17,803 nt of DNA from Devosia sp. (GTDB lineage Bacteria; Pseudomonadota; Alphaproteobacteria; Rhizobiales; Devosiaceae). This document shows, piece by piece, positions 7,241 to 13,991 of the stretch. The stretch lies in NCBI GenBank assembly GCA_028290245.1, contig JAQGKG010000196.1, positions 1-17,803 on the forward strand, given 5' to 3'. The position numbers and the translations under genes were made by a program. The notes beneath the pieces were generated by a model that saw only the letters and a list, made by a program, of their open reading frames with translations, did no database searches and was not told the origin of the DNA. Each line of letters opens with the position of its first letter. The first letter of the stretch is position 1.

Positions 7241-8182
7241 ATGCTTCGACGTACCCTGCTTGGCGCCATCAGCGCGCTAGCACTTCTCTCGGCCAGTGGC
7301 ATCGCTTCGGCCCAGGAAAAATATGACATCGCCCTGATTTCCAAGGGCTTCCAGCACCAGTTCTGGCAGGCCGTAAAAGCCGGTGCCGACAAGGCTGCTG
7401 TCGATCTCGGCGTGACCGTGACCTTCGAAGGTCCGGAAAGCGAAACCCAGGTCGATCGCCAGATGGACATGCTGGCTGCAGCGCTGTCGCGCAAGCCAGA
7501 CGCCATCGGCTTTGCCGCTCTCGACAGCCAGGCCGCAACGCCGCTGCTGCAGCAGGCCAAGGATGCCGGCATCCCGATCATCGCATTCGATAGCGGCGTC
7601 GATAGCGACATCCCGCTGACCACCGCGACCACCGACAATGTGGCAGCTGCTGCACTGGCGGCCGACGTGATGGCTGAGTTGATCGGCGGCGAAGGCAAGG
7701 TTGCCGTGGTTGCCCACGACCAGACCAGCCGCACCGGCATCGATCGCGTTGACGGCTTCGTCAACCGCCTTAAGGAAGCCTATCCCAAGATCGAAGTAGT
7801 GAGCGTTCAGTACGGCGGCGGCGACCAGCTGCAGTCGACCGAAATCACCAAGTCGATCCTGTTGGCCAATCCCGACCTCAAGGGCATCTTCGGTGCCAAT
7901 GAAGGTTCGGCCATCGGCGTTGCCAATGGCAAGCAGGAACTGGGCAGCAAGATCGTTGTCATCGGCTTCGACTCCGGCGCGGCCCAGAAGGGCATGATCA
8001 CCTCGGGTATCATGAACGGCGCCATCACCCAGAACCCGGTCGGCATCGGCTACCAGACCGTCCAGGCCGCTGTCAGCGCGCTGAAGGGCGAAACCCTGCC
8101 GCCAATCATCGACACCGGCTTCTTCTACTACGACGCCAAGAACATGGCCGATCCCGAGATCGCTGCCGTGCTGTACGACTAA
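7241..8182 (+). CDS. Periplasmic sugar-binding protein of the CUT2 transporter
   Basis: Secreted substrate-binding protein of 313 residues (Peripla_BP_4, ribose/galactose-binding fold). The first 24 residues are a typical signal peptide: MLRR, a hydrophobic core, then ASA with cleavage expected before Gln25. The mature protein starts EKYDIALISKG and carries features of sugar binders: FWQAVKAGADKAA in the first lobe, PIIAFDSGVDSD in the middle, and VVIGFDSGA late in the chain. ATG 7241 is chosen because GGGAGG (7229-7234) is ideally placed and a signal peptide follows at once. It is the third transporter gene and determines specificity; a deoxy-hexose such as L-fucose is suggested only by the neighbouring enzymes. 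Its 3' end is marked by a strong stem-loop, consistent with higher expression than the other subunits. Confidence 0.93.
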   Translation: MLRRTLLGAISALALLSASGIASAQEKYDIALISKGFQHQFWQAVKAGADKAAVDLGVTVTFEGPESETQVDRQMDMLAAALSRKPDAIGFAALDSQAATPLLQQAKDAGIPIIAFDSGVDSDIPLTTATTDNVAAAALAADVMAELIGGEGKVAVVAHDQTSRTGIDRVDGFVNRLKEAYPKIEVVSVQYGGGDQLQSTEITKSILLANPDLKGIFGANEGSAIGVANGKQELGSKIVVIGFDSGAAQKGMITSGIMNGAITQNPVGIGYQTVQAAVSALKGETLPPIIDTGFFYYDAKNMADPEIAAVLYD

Positions 8183-8190
8183 GACAATTG

Positions 8191-8212
8191 GGCCGGGTGG
8201 TGACACCCGGCC
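8191..8212 (+). promoter_or_regulatory. Intercistronic stem-loop after the binding-protein gene
   Basis: GGCCGGGTG (8191-8199) pairs perfectly with CACCCGGCC (8204-8212) around a GTGA loop, 9 bases after the binding-protein stop. There is no T-run, so full termination is not expected. It may act as a partial terminator or a 3' stabiliser for the binding-protein message ahead of the dehydrogenase gene, which starts 20 bases later. Confidence 0.55.
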
Positions 8213-8232
8213 TGCCTCATTCAGGAACTTTC

Positions 8233-8964
8233 ATGGCTGATCTCACCGGTAAAATCGTTCTCATCACCGCCGCCGCACAGGGCATTGGCCGCGCTTCGGT
8301 CGCCGCGTTCCTTGCGGCGGGGTGCACGGTGATCGCGACCGACATCAATGCGGCAAAGTTGGCTGAGCTTGATGGCGTTGCTGGCGTAACCACACGCGTG
8401 CTCGACGTGCTGTCGAGCGATGCGGTGAACGCAGCCGTCGCCGAGATCGGCCGGATCGACGTGTTGTTCAACTGCGCCGGCGTGGTGCATTCCGGGGCCG
8501 TGCTGGAGATGAGTGACAAGGACATGGACTTTGCCTTCGACCTCAACGTCAAGGCGCAGATCCGCACCATCAAGGCCGTACTGCCGCAGATGCTGGAACG
8601 CGCGGATGGTGCCATCATCAACATGGCGACGGTCGCGAGTTCAATCAAAGGCGTGCCCAACCGCGCCGCCTATTCGATCTCCAAGGCCGCAGTGATCGGG
8701 CTGACCAAGTCCATTGCCAGCGACTACACCACCAAGGGTATCCGCGTGAACGCCATTTGTCCCGGCACAGTGGACAGCCCCAGCCTGCACGAGCGTTGGC
8801 ACGCAACCGGCGATTTCGAGGCGGCCAAGGCAGCATTTGTCGCACGCCAGCCGATCGGCCGTATTGCGCGCCCTGAAGAGGTGGCGGACCTGGCGGTTTA
8901 CCTGGCCGGCGCAACCTATACGACGGGCCAGATTCACATCATCGACGGCGGCTGGACCGCCTGA
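8233..8964 (+). CDS. Short-chain dehydrogenase, probable 2-keto-3-deoxy-L-fuconate dehydrogenase
   Basis: Classical SDR of 243 residues. The cofactor motif TAAAQGIGRA (12-21) and Asp37 at the end of the second strand indicate NAD+. NCAG is at 80-83, and the catalytic set is Ser136/137, Tyr147 and Lys151 (YSISK). It has Arg144, Arg188 (in SPSLHERW) and Arg205 (in ARQP), which as I recall are the three substrate-carboxylate-binding arginines of human DHRS6/BDH2, at identical numbering. It also has CPGTVDSPSLHERW, typical of bacterial 2-keto-3-deoxy-L-fuconate 4-dehydrogenases. The product would be the 2,4-diketo acid. I start at ATG 8233, preceded by AGGAA (8223-8227); the earlier in-frame ATG at 8188 lies upstream of the intercistronic hairpin. 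It is probably in the transporter operon and ends 2 bases from the convergent GGDEF gene. Confidence 0.82.
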   Translation: MADLTGKIVLITAAAQGIGRASVAAFLAAGCTVIATDINAAKLAELDGVAGVTTRVLDVLSSDAVNAAVAEIGRIDVLFNCAGVVHSGAVLEMSDKDMDFAFDLNVKAQIRTIKAVLPQMLERADGAIINMATVASSIKGVPNRAAYSISKAAVIGLTKSIASDYTTKGIRVNAICPGTVDSPSLHERWHATGDFEAAKAAFVARQPIGRIARPEEVADLAVYLAGATYTTGQIHIIDGGWTA

Positions 8965-8966
8965 GT

Positions 8967-9830
8967 TCAGGAGGCCAGGCGGACCGGCTGGCCGGCTACC
9001 ATCACCCGATTTCGGCCGGCGGCCTTGGCCGCATAGAGCTGCCGATCGGCTTCATTGAGGATATCATGCAGGCTTTCGCTGCTCGCGAGATAGCTGGCGA
9101 CCCCAAGGCTGACCGTAACCGTCGGCGGCGTGCGGTTTTCGAACGCCAGCACCGCGACGGTCTTGCGCAGGATTTCGGCAACCGCCGCGGCGCCAGCCGT
9201 GTCGGTGAGCTGCAGCAGGGCAACGAATTCCTCGCCACCGAAGCGGGCGAAGCAATCGCTGGCGCGCAACGCGGCCTGGCAGGCCTGGGCCACATCGCGC
9301 AGGACGTCATCGCCGACGCTGTGGCCATGCGTGTCGTTGATGGCTTTGAAGTGATCGATATCGATCATGACGATGGTGAACGGCGTGCCGCCAGCCTGGG
9401 CATTGGCAAATGCCAGTTCGGCCTGGGTCATGAAAGAGCGGCGATTGGAAACGCCGGTGAGTTCGTCGGTTTCCGCGGCAAGCGTCAGCGCGGTTTGAGC
9501 CGTGTTGAGCTGGTAGACCATGGAAATCGCCACAAGGGTCAGGCCGGGCGCACTGACCAGCGGCGACACCACGGCGACGATCATGTTGTACCAGAAATAG
9601 GCACCGGAATCCGGCAATACCAGCATGACCAGCGCCGTCACCAGGCAGGAGGTGGTGATCGCGATCATCGTGCTGAGGATCAGCGTGCGCGTGCGGCCAA
9701 TTTTCAGCAGCCAAGCGTAATAGCGCTCATAGCGCTGCCCAATCGTCTTGTTCGTCACGCTTACGTCCCCGTCGTCCACCGCGGCTCGCGAACAATGCCA
9801 CGACCATTGCTCCGTCCCGTTAATCCGCAT
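8967..9830 (-). CDS. Membrane-bound diguanylate cyclase (GGDEF domain)
   Basis: Protein of 287 residues predicted to make the second messenger c-di-GMP. After a polar N-terminus come two hydrophobic spans (about 48-72 and 77-104) joined by a short loop, then a linker TAAQ-like region ending in DELTGVSNRRSF and the GGDEF domain (about 120-282). It contains the metal-binding IDIDHFK (Asp157), an intact active site GGEEF (198-202) and, five residues before it, RASD (189-192), a product-inhibition I-site. It should therefore be active and feedback-controlled. No separate sensor domain is seen; the membrane part may sense directly. The start is ATG 9830; a GTG at 9758 would drop 24 residues. It lies in reverse orientation between two sugar-pathway genes, and its start is 48 bases from the divergent dehydratase gene. 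Confidence 0.88.
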   Translation of the reverse strand: MRINGTEQWSWHCSRAAVDDGDVSVTNKTIGQRYERYYAWLLKIGRTRTLILSTMIAITTSCLVTALVMLVLPDSGAYFWYNMIVAVVSPLVSAPGLTLVAISMVYQLNTAQTALTLAAETDELTGVSNRRSFMTQAELAFANAQAGGTPFTIVMIDIDHFKAINDTHGHSVGDDVLRDVAQACQAALRASDCFARFGGEEFVALLQLTDTAGAAAVAEILRKTVAVLAFENRTPPTVTVSLGVASYLASSESLHDILNEADRQLYAAKAAGRNRVMVAGQPVRLAS

Positions 9831-9878
9831 GCTTAACGCAACCCTGCGTCGTACACTTTCAGTTTAGTCGAGTAAGAA

Positions 9879-11153
9879 ATGACCAAGATTACCTCACTCA
9901 AGACGCATGACCTGCGCTTCCCGACCTCGGCTTCGCTCGATGGCTCCGATGCGATGAACCCAGACCCCGATTACTCGGCGGCCTATGTGATTCTCGGCAC
10001 CGATGGCGCGCATGAAGGCCATGGGCTGACCTTCACCATCGGGCGCGGCAACGAGGTGGTCGTGGCGGCAATCAAGGCTTTGCAGAGCCGGGTGATCGGA
10101 CTTGAGCTGAGCTGGATCGCCGAAAACCCCGGCCGCTTCTGGCGGCATGTGACCGGGGATAGCCAATTGCGCTGGATCGGTCCGGACAAGGGCGCGATGC
10201 ATCTGGCAACCGGCGCCGTGGTCAATGCGGTGTGGGACCTGCTGGCCAAGGAGGCCGGCAAGCCAGTGTGGCAACTGGTGGCGGACATGACGCCCGAGCA
10301 ATTGGTCGCCATCATCGATTTTCGCTACCTCACCGACGCCATCACGCCCGAAGAAGCGCTTGCGATTTTCCGCAAAGCGGAAGCCGGAAAGGCCGAGCGC
10401 ATCGCGACGCTGCAGGCCGAGGGCTACCAGTGCTACACGACGTCAGCCGGCTGGCTTGGCTATTCCAACGAGAAGCTGACGCGGCTTGCAAAAGAGGCCG
10501 TCGCCGAAGGCTTCCAGCATATCAAGATGAAGGTCGGTCGCGACCTCGACGACGACATCCGCCGGCTGGAAATCGTCCGTGAGACCATGGGGCCGGACCG
10601 GTTTTTGATGATCGACGCCAACCAGGTTTGGGAAGTCGACCAGGCGATCGACTGGGTCAAGGCGCTGTCACGCTTCAACCCCTATTTCATCGAGGAGCCG
10701 ACCAGCCCCGATGACGTGTCGGGTCACCGGACGATCCGGGAAGCCATTGCACCGGTCAAGGTCGCGACGGGTGAGATGTGCCAGAACCGCATTCTGTTCA
10801 AGCAGTTCATCAAGGACGGTGCCATCGACATCGTGCAGATCGACGCCTGCCGTATCGGTGGGCTCAACGAGGTGCTCTCGGTACTGCTGATGGCCGCCAA
10901 GTTCGGCCTGCCGGTATGGCCGCATGCCGGCGGCGTTGGACTGTGCGAATATGTGCAGCACTTGTCGATGATCGATTATCTGGTGGTGTCGGGGACCAAA
11001 GAGGGCCGGGTGATCGAGTATGTCGACCACCTGCACGAGCATTTTATTGAGCCGTGTGAGATCAGGAATGCGGCGTATATGCCGCCAAAGTTGCCGGGAT
11101 TTTCGATTCAGATGAAGGCGGAGTCGATTCTGGAGAATGAATTTAGGGGGTAG
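9879..11153 (+). CDS. fucD: L-fuconate dehydratase (enolase superfamily)
   Basis: Cytosolic Mg2+-dependent dehydratase of 424 residues converting L-fuconate to 2-keto-3-deoxy-L-fuconate. The mandelate-racemase subgroup pattern is complete: KMK with Lys216/Lys218 in HIKMKVG, metal ligands Asp246 (MIDANQ), Glu272 (IEEPTSPDD) and Glu299 (ATGEMCQNR), and the base His349 (VWPHAGGVGLCE). All of these lie exactly two residues earlier than the catalytic residues I recall for the characterised Xanthomonas L-fuconate dehydratase (Lys220, Asp248, Glu274, Glu301, His351). Length and motifs such as GGVGLCEYVQH also fit this family, which includes human ENOSF1. The Shine-Dalgarno is poor (GAGTAAG). It is split from the rest of the pathway by the opposite-strand GGDEF gene, so it needs its own promoter within about 48 bases or further upstream. 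A hairpin follows the stop. Confidence 0.9.
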   Translation: MTKITSLKTHDLRFPTSASLDGSDAMNPDPDYSAAYVILGTDGAHEGHGLTFTIGRGNEVVVAAIKALQSRVIGLELSWIAENPGRFWRHVTGDSQLRWIGPDKGAMHLATGAVVNAVWDLLAKEAGKPVWQLVADMTPEQLVAIIDFRYLTDAITPEEALAIFRKAEAGKAERIATLQAEGYQCYTTSAGWLGYSNEKLTRLAKEAVAEGFQHIKMKVGRDLDDDIRRLEIVRETMGPDRFLMIDANQVWEVDQAIDWVKALSRFNPYFIEEPTSPDDVSGHRTIREAIAPVKVATGEMCQNRILFKQFIKDGAIDIVQIDACRIGGLNEVLSVLLMAAKFGLPVWPHAGGVGLCEYVQHLSMIDYLVVSGTKEGRVIEYVDHLHEHFIEPCEIRNAAYMPPKLPGFSIQMKAESILENEFRG

Positions 11154-11157
11154 GTGA

Positions 11158-11190
11158 AACCGCCCTCTCCCGCTAGTGAAGAGGGCGGTT
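11158..11190. terminator. Hairpin between convergent genes (likely bidirectional terminator)
   Basis: AACCGCCCTCT (11158-11168) pairs perfectly over 11 bases with AGAGGGCGGTT (11180-11190) around an 11-base loop. It starts 5 bases after the dehydratase stop and ends 8 bases before the stop of the leftward FAH-family gene. T-runs are short on both sides (GGTTAAAT on +, GGTTTCAC on -), so termination may be moderate in both directions. Confidence 0.62.
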
Positions 11191-11197
11191 AAATCTA

Positions 11198-11941
11198 TCA
11201 GTAAGTCATCCTTGCAGTAACTTTGCCCCACTGGCCCATATCGCCTTCGATTAGGAGAGCCGGGGCATGGGGCGCCAGCGCACGCGCGCCGGTGATGATG
11301 ACCTGGCCCGCCTGCAACGGCAGGCCACGGGCTGCGGCGTGGCCGGATAGCCAGCGCACCGCTTCGACTATGGCAGCCCAATTGGCGCCCGTGTCGGTCG
11401 ATTTGGCTTCGACGCCATCGAGGCGCAGGCTGACCTTCAGGGTGACGAGATCGGCTTTGATGGCGTTGTCCAGCGCAGGCCCGACGATGACCGCGCCATT
11501 GCTTTGCAGGTCACCGTTTTTCGCCAAGCTGTCGATGGTGTCACGATCGACGAATGGGCTGCCCACCATTTCTATGGCTGGATGAATGCTGGCGATTGCC
11601 GCCTCGACCGCTGCCGTATCGGCGTTGGCAGGCAAATCACGGCCCAGCTTAACTGCAACTTCGATCTCCGCCAGCACGAAGCGATGATGGGTGGAGCTGA
11701 TGCTTTCGCCGTCGACGTAATAGCGGTTGGCCGGGATCGGCGAGCACATCGGCTCGCCTTGGCCGCCGGCCATCACCTTCCAGCCACCGACGGGTCCGGT
11801 GTGGGCGATGATGGCATCCTGAATGGCAAAGATGCCGCGCCGGTCGGTCGGCACCAGATGAGCGGGAAAGCTCTCGACCAGCGGGCCACCGTCGTGGCCC
11901 GCAACGAGGCGAGCCGCGAAATCCTGAAGGGTTTCGGTCAT
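11198..11941 (-). CDS. FAH-superfamily protein, 2-keto-4-pentenoate hydratase-like (MhpD group)
   Basis: Cytosolic protein of 247 residues of the fumarylacetoacetate hydrolase superfamily. It has the E-x-E metal pair in FVLAEIEVAV (Glu92, Glu94), a third acid Glu124 (PAIEMVG) and Lys55 (GGWKVM), plus C-terminal VIITGARALAPHAP. Family members are hydratases, decarboxylases or hydrolases of 2-keto acids. Length and N-terminus resemble MhpD hydratases more than 2,4-diketo-acid hydrolases. The start is ATG 11941, overlapping the aminopeptidase stop as ATGA; the open frame continues upstream to about 12124, but only inside that gene. It lies next to, and convergent with, L-fuconate dehydratase, so it might cleave the pathway's 2,4-diketo acid. 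Its coupling to a peptidase argues for a separate role. The substrate is unresolved. Confidence 0.8.
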   Translation of the reverse strand: MTETLQDFAARLVAGHDGGPLVESFPAHLVPTDRRGIFAIQDAIIAHTGPVGGWKVMAGGQGEPMCSPIPANRYYVDGESISSTHHRFVLAEIEVAVKLGRDLPANADTAAVEAAIASIHPAIEMVGSPFVDRDTIDSLAKNGDLQSNGAVIVGPALDNAIKADLVTLKVSLRLDGVEAKSTDTGANWAAIVEAVRWLSGHAAARGLPLQAGQVIITGARALAPHAPALLIEGDMGQWGKVTARMTY

Positions 11942-13173
11942 CAGTTTGCCCACTCGCCGCCGCGCATCACCGGCTCGGTTGTTCCATCGGCATGCACGCC
12001 GTCGATATTGATCTTGTCTGAGCCGATCATCCAGTCGATGTGGATGTTGGAGGTATTGCCGCCCTGCGCCGAAATCTGTTCCTGGGACAGACCCTTGCCG
12101 CCGACGAAACAGTCTGAATAGCACTGGCCCTGCGCAATGTGGCAGGAGGCGTTTTCGTCATACAGCGTGTTGAAAAACAGAATGCCCGAGGCTGAGATCG
12201 GCGAGGAATGCGGCACCAGCGCCACTTCGCCGAGGCGACGGCCGCCCTCGTCGGTATCGAGCACCGTGTTGAACAGGTCGCCGTTTTTCGCGGCCTTGAA
12301 CTCGACCAGTTTGCCACCCTCGAAGCGGGCTTGCATTTCCTCGATCAACGCGCCGTTGTGGCTGAGCGGCTTGGTGCCGGCGACATAGCCATCGACGCGC
12401 AGCTTGTGCGGCGTGGTGAAGACTTCTTCGGTCGGGATATTGGGGTTGCAGGTGATGCCGTTCTTGGCCTCCGACGCGCCGCCCTTCCAGCGATGGCCGT
12501 CAGCCAGACCGACCGTAAGATCGGTGCCGGGACCGGTATAGTGCAGCGAGGCAAACGACTTGTCGTTGAGCCAGGTCCAGCGCTTTTTCAGGTTGGCATT
12601 GTGCTCGGCCCAGGCGGCGATCGGATCTTCCTGGTCGACGCGGCTTGCCTTGAAGATCGCATCCGCCAGCTTTGTAACGGCGTCTTCTTCGCTGTCGTTG
12701 GGGAACACCAGCTTGGCCCAGGCCGTGGTCGGGTAAGAGACGATGTTCCAGTTGATGTCGAAGCCGGTGATCAGCTGCAGCGCCGGCTTGTAGGCCGCCG
12801 AATTGGCGCGCATGGCGCGAGTGACCTTGTCGGGGTCCTGGCCGGCCAGCATCATGGGATTGTCGCCGGAAATCGCGAGGCGGGCGGCATTGTTCCTGAA
12901 GGCTTCGGCCATGCCCGAATAGAGCCAGCCCGCGGCCTTGTCGAAGCTGGCGCTATTGGCGTGCTTGTAGCGAGCGAGGGTGGCTTCCTCGTCGGAATAG
13001 ATGGTGGTGACGAGACCGGCGCCGGCCTGGTAGGCGTGCTCGGTGATGCGGCGGACCAGCGGGGCGGCGCTCATCGGCGCGGTCATCACCAGGTCCTGGC
13101 CCTCGGCTAATTGCAGGCCGACCTTGATGGCAACCTGGGCGAGCTTGTCGAGCTTGACGGGATCGATGGTCAT
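11941..13173 (-). CDS. M29-family metallo-aminopeptidase
   Basis: Cytosolic leucyl-type aminopeptidase of 410 residues, the standard length of the thermophilic aminopeptidase family (M29; AmpS/aminopeptidase T). Likely ligands of the two-metal site are in place: Glu250 (IPTEEVF), Glu316 (RLGEVAL), His345 (NASCHIAQGQ), His378 and Asp380 (NIHIDWMIG), with Tyr352 nearby. These agree with the spacing of characterised members. It removes N-terminal residues from peptides, broadly hydrophobic or basic. ATG 13173 has AGAGG about 12 bases upstream. Its stop overlaps the start of the FAH-family gene (ATGA), so both are on one leftward message and translationally coupled. The 160-base gap to the divergent microprotein gene must hold its promoter. 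Confidence 0.92.
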   Translation of the reverse strand: MTIDPVKLDKLAQVAIKVGLQLAEGQDLVMTAPMSAAPLVRRITEHAYQAGAGLVTTIYSDEEATLARYKHANSASFDKAAGWLYSGMAEAFRNNAARLAISGDNPMMLAGQDPDKVTRAMRANSAAYKPALQLITGFDINWNIVSYPTTAWAKLVFPNDSEEDAVTKLADAIFKASRVDQEDPIAAWAEHNANLKKRWTWLNDKSFASLHYTGPGTDLTVGLADGHRWKGGASEAKNGITCNPNIPTEEVFTTPHKLRVDGYVAGTKPLSHNGALIEEMQARFEGGKLVEFKAAKNGDLFNTVLDTDEGGRRLGEVALVPHSSPISASGILFFNTLYDENASCHIAQGQCYSDCFVGGKGLSQEQISAQGGNTSNIHIDWMIGSDKINIDGVHADGTTEPVMRGGEWAN

Positions 13174-13333
13174 TTGGGCGAATGCCTCTTGGTTTTTGAG
13201 TCTGGTTGGCCGGGAGCCTAGCGCCCGGTCGTGCTCATTGCCACCCGCACAAATCGGAAAATCCGTTGACCTGAATCAAGCGTGAAAATCGGCACAGGAG
13301 GAGGGTGCGGCAGGTTGATCAAGGAGATGGGTC

Positions 13334-13453
13334 ATGGCTACAGGATTGGTGCTAGGCGCAGTGGTAGGAATGTTTGGCGTGTTCATGGTGGGGCTGGGAT
13401 ATGCGCAGTGGGTGACGCGGGGGATTGAAGTTTATCGGGCGGAGAAGCTTTGA
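13334..13453 (+). CDS. 39-residue single-span membrane microprotein, function unknown
   Basis: A short open frame from ATG 13334 to TGA 13453. AAGGAG (13321-13326) lies 7 bases before the ATG, a better ribosome site than many larger genes here have. The product has a glycine-rich hydrophobic span (about residues 3-23: LVLGAVVGMFGVFMVGLGYA) followed by a charged tail, QWVTRGIEVYRAEKL. This layout is that of a single-pass inner-membrane microprotein with the tail probably cytoplasmic. I do not recognise the family. It stands alone, divergent from the aminopeptidase gene and followed at once by a palindromic repeat block. The evidence is start, ribosome site and composition only; a chance frame cannot be excluded. 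Confidence 0.55.
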   Translation: MATGLVLGAVVGMFGVFMVGLGYAQWVTRGIEVYRAEKL

Positions 13454-13465
13454 GGGTTTAGTCGG

Positions 13466-13612
13466 CACCTTCCCCCTCAAGGGGAGGGATTAAGGGAGGG
13501 GGGCGTTTAGCCCCAGCATCGCGGCCAAACGTCCCCCCTCCCGGCTCGATGTGCGGACTTAGCAAAGGGCTAAGTCCTATCTCGCTATCTTTCCCCTCGA
13601 GGGGGGAGGGTG
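13466..13612. repeat. GC-rich mosaic palindromic repeat block
   Basis: Outer palindromic units at 13470-13488 and 13591-13610 share a CCCCTCAAGGGGAGGG-type core, in the second written CCCCTCGAGGGGGGAGGG. An inner arm (13494-13508) pairs with 13527-13542 (AAACGTCCCCCCTCCC). A separate 9-base perfect stem, GGACTTAGC/GCTAAGTCC (13555-13563, 13569-13577), lies between. The strong strand bias (G-runs, then C-runs) and mosaic build resemble the interspersed palindromic elements of Hyphomicrobiales. A related block lies at 15852-15950. Confidence 0.7.
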
Positions 13613-13619
13613 GTCGACT

Positions 13620-13991
13620 GGTAATCCGGTTCGACGCAGTGGGGCACCCTCTTCGCACCCCTGTGTCTTTTCCGCATCAACACCTATGCGCTATCAAAAT
13701 ACCCCGTTGGCAAGTCCGGACGGTTTGGTTACAAAACGTCCACTGCTTAGATTTCTAGCTGGGGAGACGTGCATGCCAGTAATGTTCATTTGCCTCCCTC
13801 GCATTGGAATGACCAAACCTTAGGTCATTGCCATTCGCGGTCCTCCTCGGGTCAAGCCCGAGGACTGCGCCGCTAGCGGTTTCCCCTTCACAGCCCGATT
13901 GATCTGACGGGATCAGTTTGCCCCGTTCCGGCTGTGCTTTTATCCCCTGTTTTGAGGGCCGGTTGCTGGAGAACGGCGCCGGACTGCCAAT
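13620..13991 (+). other. Hairpin-rich non-coding leader or possible small RNA
   Basis: This 372-base stretch upstream of the ABC exporter has no convincing gene. It holds a promoter-like pair (13707-13735) overlapped by the imperfect dyad 13718-13741 (GGACG...CGTCC). After it come a stem-loop AATGACC/GGTCATT (13808-13829), a perfect TCCTCGGG/CCCGAGGA stem (13844-13864), the palindrome CCGCTAGCGG (13870-13879), and CACAGCC/GGCTGTG (13889-13936) followed by CTTTT. It could be a long regulated leader of the exporter gene or a separate small RNA ending near 13940. The TCCTCGGG stem resembles a palindrome common in alphaproteobacterial intergenic regions, so part may be a dispersed repeat. Confidence 0.4.
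13707..13735 (+). promoter_or_regulatory. Predicted sigma70-type promoter upstream of the ABC exporter
   Basis: TTGGCA (13707-13712) and TACAAA (13730-13735) are separated by exactly 17 bases, matching 5 and 4 of 6 consensus positions. An imperfect 24-base dyad (13718-13741) covers the -10 and could be an operator. Transcription would start near 13742, giving a leader of about 250 bases. Confidence 0.4.

Noticed and set aside
7277..8206. Long - strand frame opposite the periplasmic binding protein
   Set aside because: The + strand product has a signal peptide, an ideal ribosome site and family motifs; the reverse frame has none.
12208..13110. 300-codon + strand frame opposite the M29 aminopeptidase
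   Set aside because: Antisense to a gene with all metal ligands in place; no motif of its own.
13266..13294. TTGACC as a -35 element for the microprotein gene
   Set aside because: At 17 bases spacing the -10 position reads TCGGCA, which is not acceptable.
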